A stretch of 8,840 nt of DNA, taken from Puniceicoccales bacterium. GTDB lineage: Bacteria; Verrucomicrobiota; Verrucomicrobiia; Opitutales; JAIRLM01. The position numbers and the translations under genes were made by a program. This document shows positions 6,394 to 8,840 of this stretch, one piece after another. Below the pieces are notes generated by a model. That model did no database searches. It saw only the letters and a list, made by a program, of their open reading frames with translations, and was not told the origin of the DNA. The DNA lies in assembly GCA_031282565.1 (NCBI GenBank), contig JAITDL010000040.1:1-8840 (forward strand), in the 5' to 3' direction. How positions within the stretch are numbered: position 1 is the stretch's first letter; every line of letters starts with the position of its first letter.

Positions 6394-7407
6394 ATGATTG
6401 GTAATCGATATTTAACAGATTTGGTGTTTGGAGTTAGCCATTATGTCGCCGTAGGAGCTTACAAAGCTAATCATCCAAATGCGACTAGTACGGAAGTGGC
6501 CGATGCCGTCGCAACTGCGGCGAAGGGCGGCAAACTCAAGCCGGAAACTCTCTATGCGATTGGTTTCGCAATCCTCTCAGTCCTTTCTGGGTTTATAGTT
6601 CTCATAATTGGCCTCATCTGGCGGGCTGCACACAACGCGGGAATGATCGAGTGCTTCAAAAGAAATCCTGCAGATCCCAGACTAGCATTCTACTCTTCTG
6701 TCTTCGCGGAAGGTGATGCCGCGGACGTCAAAGGTCCGGTGCAGATAGTGAATGGAAAATTTGTTGTGGACCCTGATTTCGTCGCCAGATTGAAAGATAA
6801 CATGACCGCTGTTGAGTTTATGGAAGCATTTATTGATCTCGCAGCTGGCTTAGGTGCTGCCATCGCTGATGGGTTTGGCATAAAGAATAGTGTTGTGCGG
6901 AAAGGCGTTGCTGGCGAAAATGGTAAACACGATATGACTGCAGGTCAGGCGTTGGTTATGGCTTCTGGTGAACATAGTAACCTTGTTGCCACTGATTTTC
7001 CATGGAATGAATCTCCTGAGAAATTACTGGAAGTGCTATTAGCCGTTATCGCGAAATCCAGAACTGGTATGGAAATCAAACTAGAAGAAGCCAAACTAGA
7101 ATTTGAAGGAACTCCGCCAGACAAAACTAAATGGGTTGAGGCTGTAGAACTTTTGATTAAAGCCGCGAAAGTGCTTTTTGCCTTGACGGATGCTTTTCGT
7201 GATTCTGCTGCTGCCCCTGCTGCCCCTGCTGCCCCTGCTACCCCTGCTACCCCTGCTGCCCCTGCTGCCCCTGCTGATTCTGATTCTGCTGATTCTGCCC
7301 CTGCTGCCACTGCTCCTAAACCTAAACATAAACCTGCTCTTGATTCTGAACAAATGCGCAAGGCAGTCGATATCTTTAAAGCTAGCCTCGCAGAGCTGCA
7401 GCAGTAG
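6394..7407 (+). CDS. Unknown 337-aa membrane-anchored protein with Ala/Pro/Thr repeat tract
   Basis: I do not recognise a family. From ATG 6394 the protein has a short N-terminal region (1-52), one long hydrophobic segment at about 53-76 (LYAIGFAILSVLSGF...), then a mostly helical domain (85-268). A low-complexity linker follows, with seven AAP/ATP triplets at 273-293 and then Asp-Ser and Ala-Pro, then a basic patch (PKPKHKP) and a short helical C-terminus (SEQMRKAVDIFKASLAELQ). It ends with tandem in-frame stops TAG TAA. The frame stays open back to 6217, but that extension lies over leuS and its upstream region. ATG 6394 is preferred because its spacing to TTGACA and its flanking bases match the start of the 509-residue gene. 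There is no Shine-Dalgarno sequence. The linker resembles Pro/Ala spacers between a membrane anchor and an envelope-facing domain, but which side of the membrane it faces is not clear. An intrinsic terminator follows. Confidence 0.75.
   Translation: MIGNRYLTDLVFGVSHYVAVGAYKANHPNATSTEVADAVATAAKGGKLKPETLYAIGFAILSVLSGFIVLIIGLIWRAAHNAGMIECFKRNPADPRLAFYSSVFAEGDAADVKGPVQIVNGKFVVDPDFVARLKDNMTAVEFMEAFIDLAAGLGAAIADGFGIKNSVVRKGVAGENGKHDMTAGQALVMASGEHSNLVATDFPWNESPEKLLEVLLAVIAKSRTGMEIKLEEAKLEFEGTPPDKTKWVEAVELLIKAAKVLFALTDAFRDSAAAPAAPAAPATPATPAAPAAPADSDSADSAPAATAPKPKHKPALDSEQMRKAVDIFKASLAELQQ
7210..7272 (+). repeat. Seven tandem 9-bp repeats (GCT-RCC-CCT) within the coding frame
   Basis: Seven back-to-back 9-mers, five GCTGCCCCT and two GCTACCCCT (copies 4 and 5), encode Ala-Ala-Pro or Ala-Thr-Pro. 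Because the unit is a multiple of three, copy changes keep the frame. Degenerate related sequence (GCTGATTCT, GCTGCCACT) continues to about 7318. Near-identical codons across copies point to recent slippage expansion. Confidence 0.9.
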
Positions 7408-7424
7408 TAAATGCGCAGCAGCCC

Positions 7425-7459
7425 AGCCGGAGGGAGGTTTCCGGCTAATTTCTTTTTTT
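7425..7459 (+). terminator. Intrinsic terminator after the 337-aa gene
   Basis: AGCCGGA (7425-7431) pairs perfectly with TCCGGCT (7440-7446) around an 8-nt loop. It is followed by AATT and TTCTTTTTTT (7450-7459). It starts 18 nt after the TAG stop. Read on the other strand there is no T run after the stem, so it acts for + strand transcription only. Confidence 0.85.
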
Positions 7460-7475
7460 ATGTGGTTGGGGTTCC

Positions 7476-7547
7476 GCTAGCTGGCGTGGAGCTCCCATGG
7501 GGCGAGAGGAGACGGCATCGGAATTCGAGATTTACCCTGCTAGCTGG
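7476..7547. repeat. Direct repeat GCTAGCTGG in the convergent gap
   Basis: The 9-mer GCTAGCTGG occurs at 7476-7484 and 7539-7547, and GCTAGC alone also occurs at 7381-7386. The rest of the 158-bp gap between the two convergent genes holds the terminator and short palindromes (GGAGCTCC at 7488, CCCATGGG at 7494). No gene or second terminator is visible there. The significance is doubtful. Confidence 0.3.
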
Positions 7548-7565
7548 TTCGTTTTATGGTAAAAA

Positions 7566-8840
7566 TTACTCTTCCCCAAAAAGAAACCATTCTCCATTGC
7601 GCTGCCGCTCAATTTCTTCGTCAAACTCTCGCCGTGCCGCTTCAAGTTCTTGTGACTCCGCCTTCAAAGCGGCAGAATTTTCCAGCGATTCCCCATCAAC
7701 GAGATGTCTAAGTAGCTCATCAACGCAGATTTCTTCGCCTTGTCGCCCCGATGGAATTTCTTGTTTGAACAGCCCATCGCAGTACGCCACAATGAAATCA
7801 CCCATGGCGCTACAAATGGCAGCAGCTTCTTTTTCCGATATGAACCATGCAAAAATGTTAAATCTAGCATCGACCCCTAGGGCGCTGCGAAGTTTATGGT
7901 AATCATACTGCTTGATCCGTTTATCGTCTACGGCCACGGCGCAATCGCGTTTTATTTCGTCAATGATCGACAAAATGTGAACCGTCTTGTCTCGAATGGA
8001 GAGGGTTATAAATTTCCTGTCGGAAAATATTTTAGCTGCAAATTCGACTGCACCTTCAAAAATCGCATTGCAGTTCCTGCCATATGCGATACTGCCACAC
8101 TCTTCGTAAAAATACTTCCCGCCAAGTGCATCCGCAAGCTTACGTTTCACAGCATCGGCGCCATCTCCATTCATAAATTTCTGCGCAAGCCACCACGGAA
8201 AAAGCTTTCCCGTAGTAATTTGGCTGCATATTTCAGCTTTCGATTTTAACTTTCGCAAAAGTGGAGCCGTTACTTCGCGCCAGGCGAGCGCGACCTTTTT
8301 TTCATCCTTTCGCTTCTCGGCCACTTTGACCCTGTCCGCCGCAGCGGCTATTTTCACTGTGCATACAATTTCTTTTACCAGCTGCCGAAGTTGCTCTTGG
8401 CCAATCTCTCCATCGCCTTTCACCGCCAGCACGCGTCCTCTAGCGCCGGCAAATAGGACTGCCGATAGTTCCTCCAAGCTGTTCGCCATGGCGAGGTTTA
8501 TGAAGAAGTGCGGATCTTCTGCGCGTGCCAAAACAAGTTTCTCCAGCGTTAGAAATTCAATGCCGTCAACATAGACCGGCGGATTCATTTTCGTTTCTAT
8601 TCTCACAGCCGAAAATAAAGCAGCGAGCGCCGCATCAGGATTGGCAACCGCTCGGGCGATTAACTTACTCCTCGCAATTTCCCGGATGCCAGCCGCTCCA
8701 GCGTGGGCAACATCGGCGACAACACTTTCCAATGCATCTTGCGATGATTCACTTTGTATTTCAGCTATTTTTAGTGCAGCGGCACGCATATCGAAAAACA
8801 TATACACAACAGCAATGGCGCCCGGTACGATGCCAGCTAC
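7566..8840 (-). CDS. Unknown protein, C-terminal 424 residues (N-terminus off right edge)
   Basis: I do not recognise a family. The frame is open from TAA at 7566-7568 to the right edge. The GTG at 8807 and ATG at 8801 are internal candidates, but 11 further codons upstream complete a hydrophobic segment (VAGIVPGAIAVVYMFF). I take this as a membrane span of a longer protein, with the true start outside the window. After it comes a helical, Ala-rich region with NP/DP-centred motifs (ANPDAALAALF, AEDPHFFINLA) like those in the 509-residue protein. A Lys-rich stretch follows (KVAEKRKDEKK, about fragment residues 171-181). The last third contains several Cys residues (EECG, RNCNA, CSAMG, YCDG, ICVDE). 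The C-terminus has a heptad-like charged helix (about 384-415, AESQELEAARREFDEEIER) and ends WFLFGEE. It converges with the 337-residue gene. Coding is firm; the function is unknown. Confidence 0.75.
   Translation of the reverse strand, partial: VAGIVPGAIAVVYMFFDMRAAALKIAEIQSESSQDALESVVADVAHAGAAGIREIARSKLIARAVANPDAALAALFSAVRIETKMNPPVYVDGIEFLTLEKLVLARAEDPHFFINLAMANSLEELSAVLFAGARGRVLAVKGDGEIGQEQLRQLVKEIVCTVKIAAAADRVKVAEKRKDEKKVALAWREVTAPLLRKLKSKAEICSQITTGKLFPWWLAQKFMNGDGADAVKRKLADALGGKYFYEECGSIAYGRNCNAIFEGAVEFAAKIFSDRKFITLSIRDKTVHILSIIDEIKRDCAVAVDDKRIKQYDYHKLRSALGVDARFNIFAWFISEKEAAAICSAMGDFIVAYCDGLFKQEIPSGRQGEEICVDELLRHLVDGESLENSAALKAESQELEAARREFDEEIERQRNGEWFLFGEE

Noticed and set aside
7210..7272. 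Repeat tract as a possible CRISPR array
   Set aside because: The units are 9 bp with no spacers and encode a simple Ala/Pro linker in frame.
7190..7480. Leu/Pro-rich and Arg/Ser/Gly-rich frames across the repeat tract
   Set aside because: They are other-frame readings of the GCTGCCCCT tandem repeat and not independent proteins.

Overview
This is a bacterial window with two conserved single-copy-type genes in the middle, a cysteine desulfurase (sufS-like, + strand) and leucyl-tRNA synthetase (leuS, - strand). Around them are four genes I cannot assign to a known family and one small DUF2062 membrane protein. The LeuRS core wording (GLHIGHPEGYTASD, HPMGWDAFGLPAEQ) resembles that of Verrucomicrobia and other PVC-group bacteria. 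This is an impression from memory, not a search, so the taxonomic call is weak. There are no phage, IS, CRISPR, rRNA or tRNA features.

Layout, left to right: (1) the 5' part of an unknown gene on the - strand, running off the left edge (1-136); (2) a DUF2062 membrane protein (212-751, -); (3) a 509-residue unknown protein with one membrane segment (815-2344, -); (4) the sufS-like gene, divergent from gene 3 (2450-3664, +); (5) leuS, ending 3 bp from sufS tail to tail (3668-6229, -); (6) a 337-residue unknown membrane-anchored protein with an Ala/Pro/Thr repeat tract, divergent from leuS (6394-7407, +), with a clear intrinsic terminator; (7) a large unknown protein on the - strand whose N-terminus and probable membrane segment run off the right edge (7566-8840). 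No gap between genes exceeds 165 bp.

The most interesting signal is regulatory and familial. The three unknown genes whose starts lie in the window (1, 3 and 6) each have a perfect TTGACA followed by T, a 17-bp spacer, a -10-like hexamer, and then a start codon only 7-9 bp after that hexamer. Their mRNAs would therefore be leaderless or nearly so. In genes 3 and 6 the offset from TTGACA to the start codon is identical (38 nt), and the start-codon region matches at 13 of 15 bases. The N-termini of genes 1 and 3 can also be aligned without gaps for about 37 residues, with shared Gly, Val and Phe positions. I infer a dispersed paralogous family of membrane-anchored proteins carried on a common 5' module. 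Its function cannot be read from the sequence. leuS and the DUF2062 gene instead have ordinary Shine-Dalgarno-like starts.
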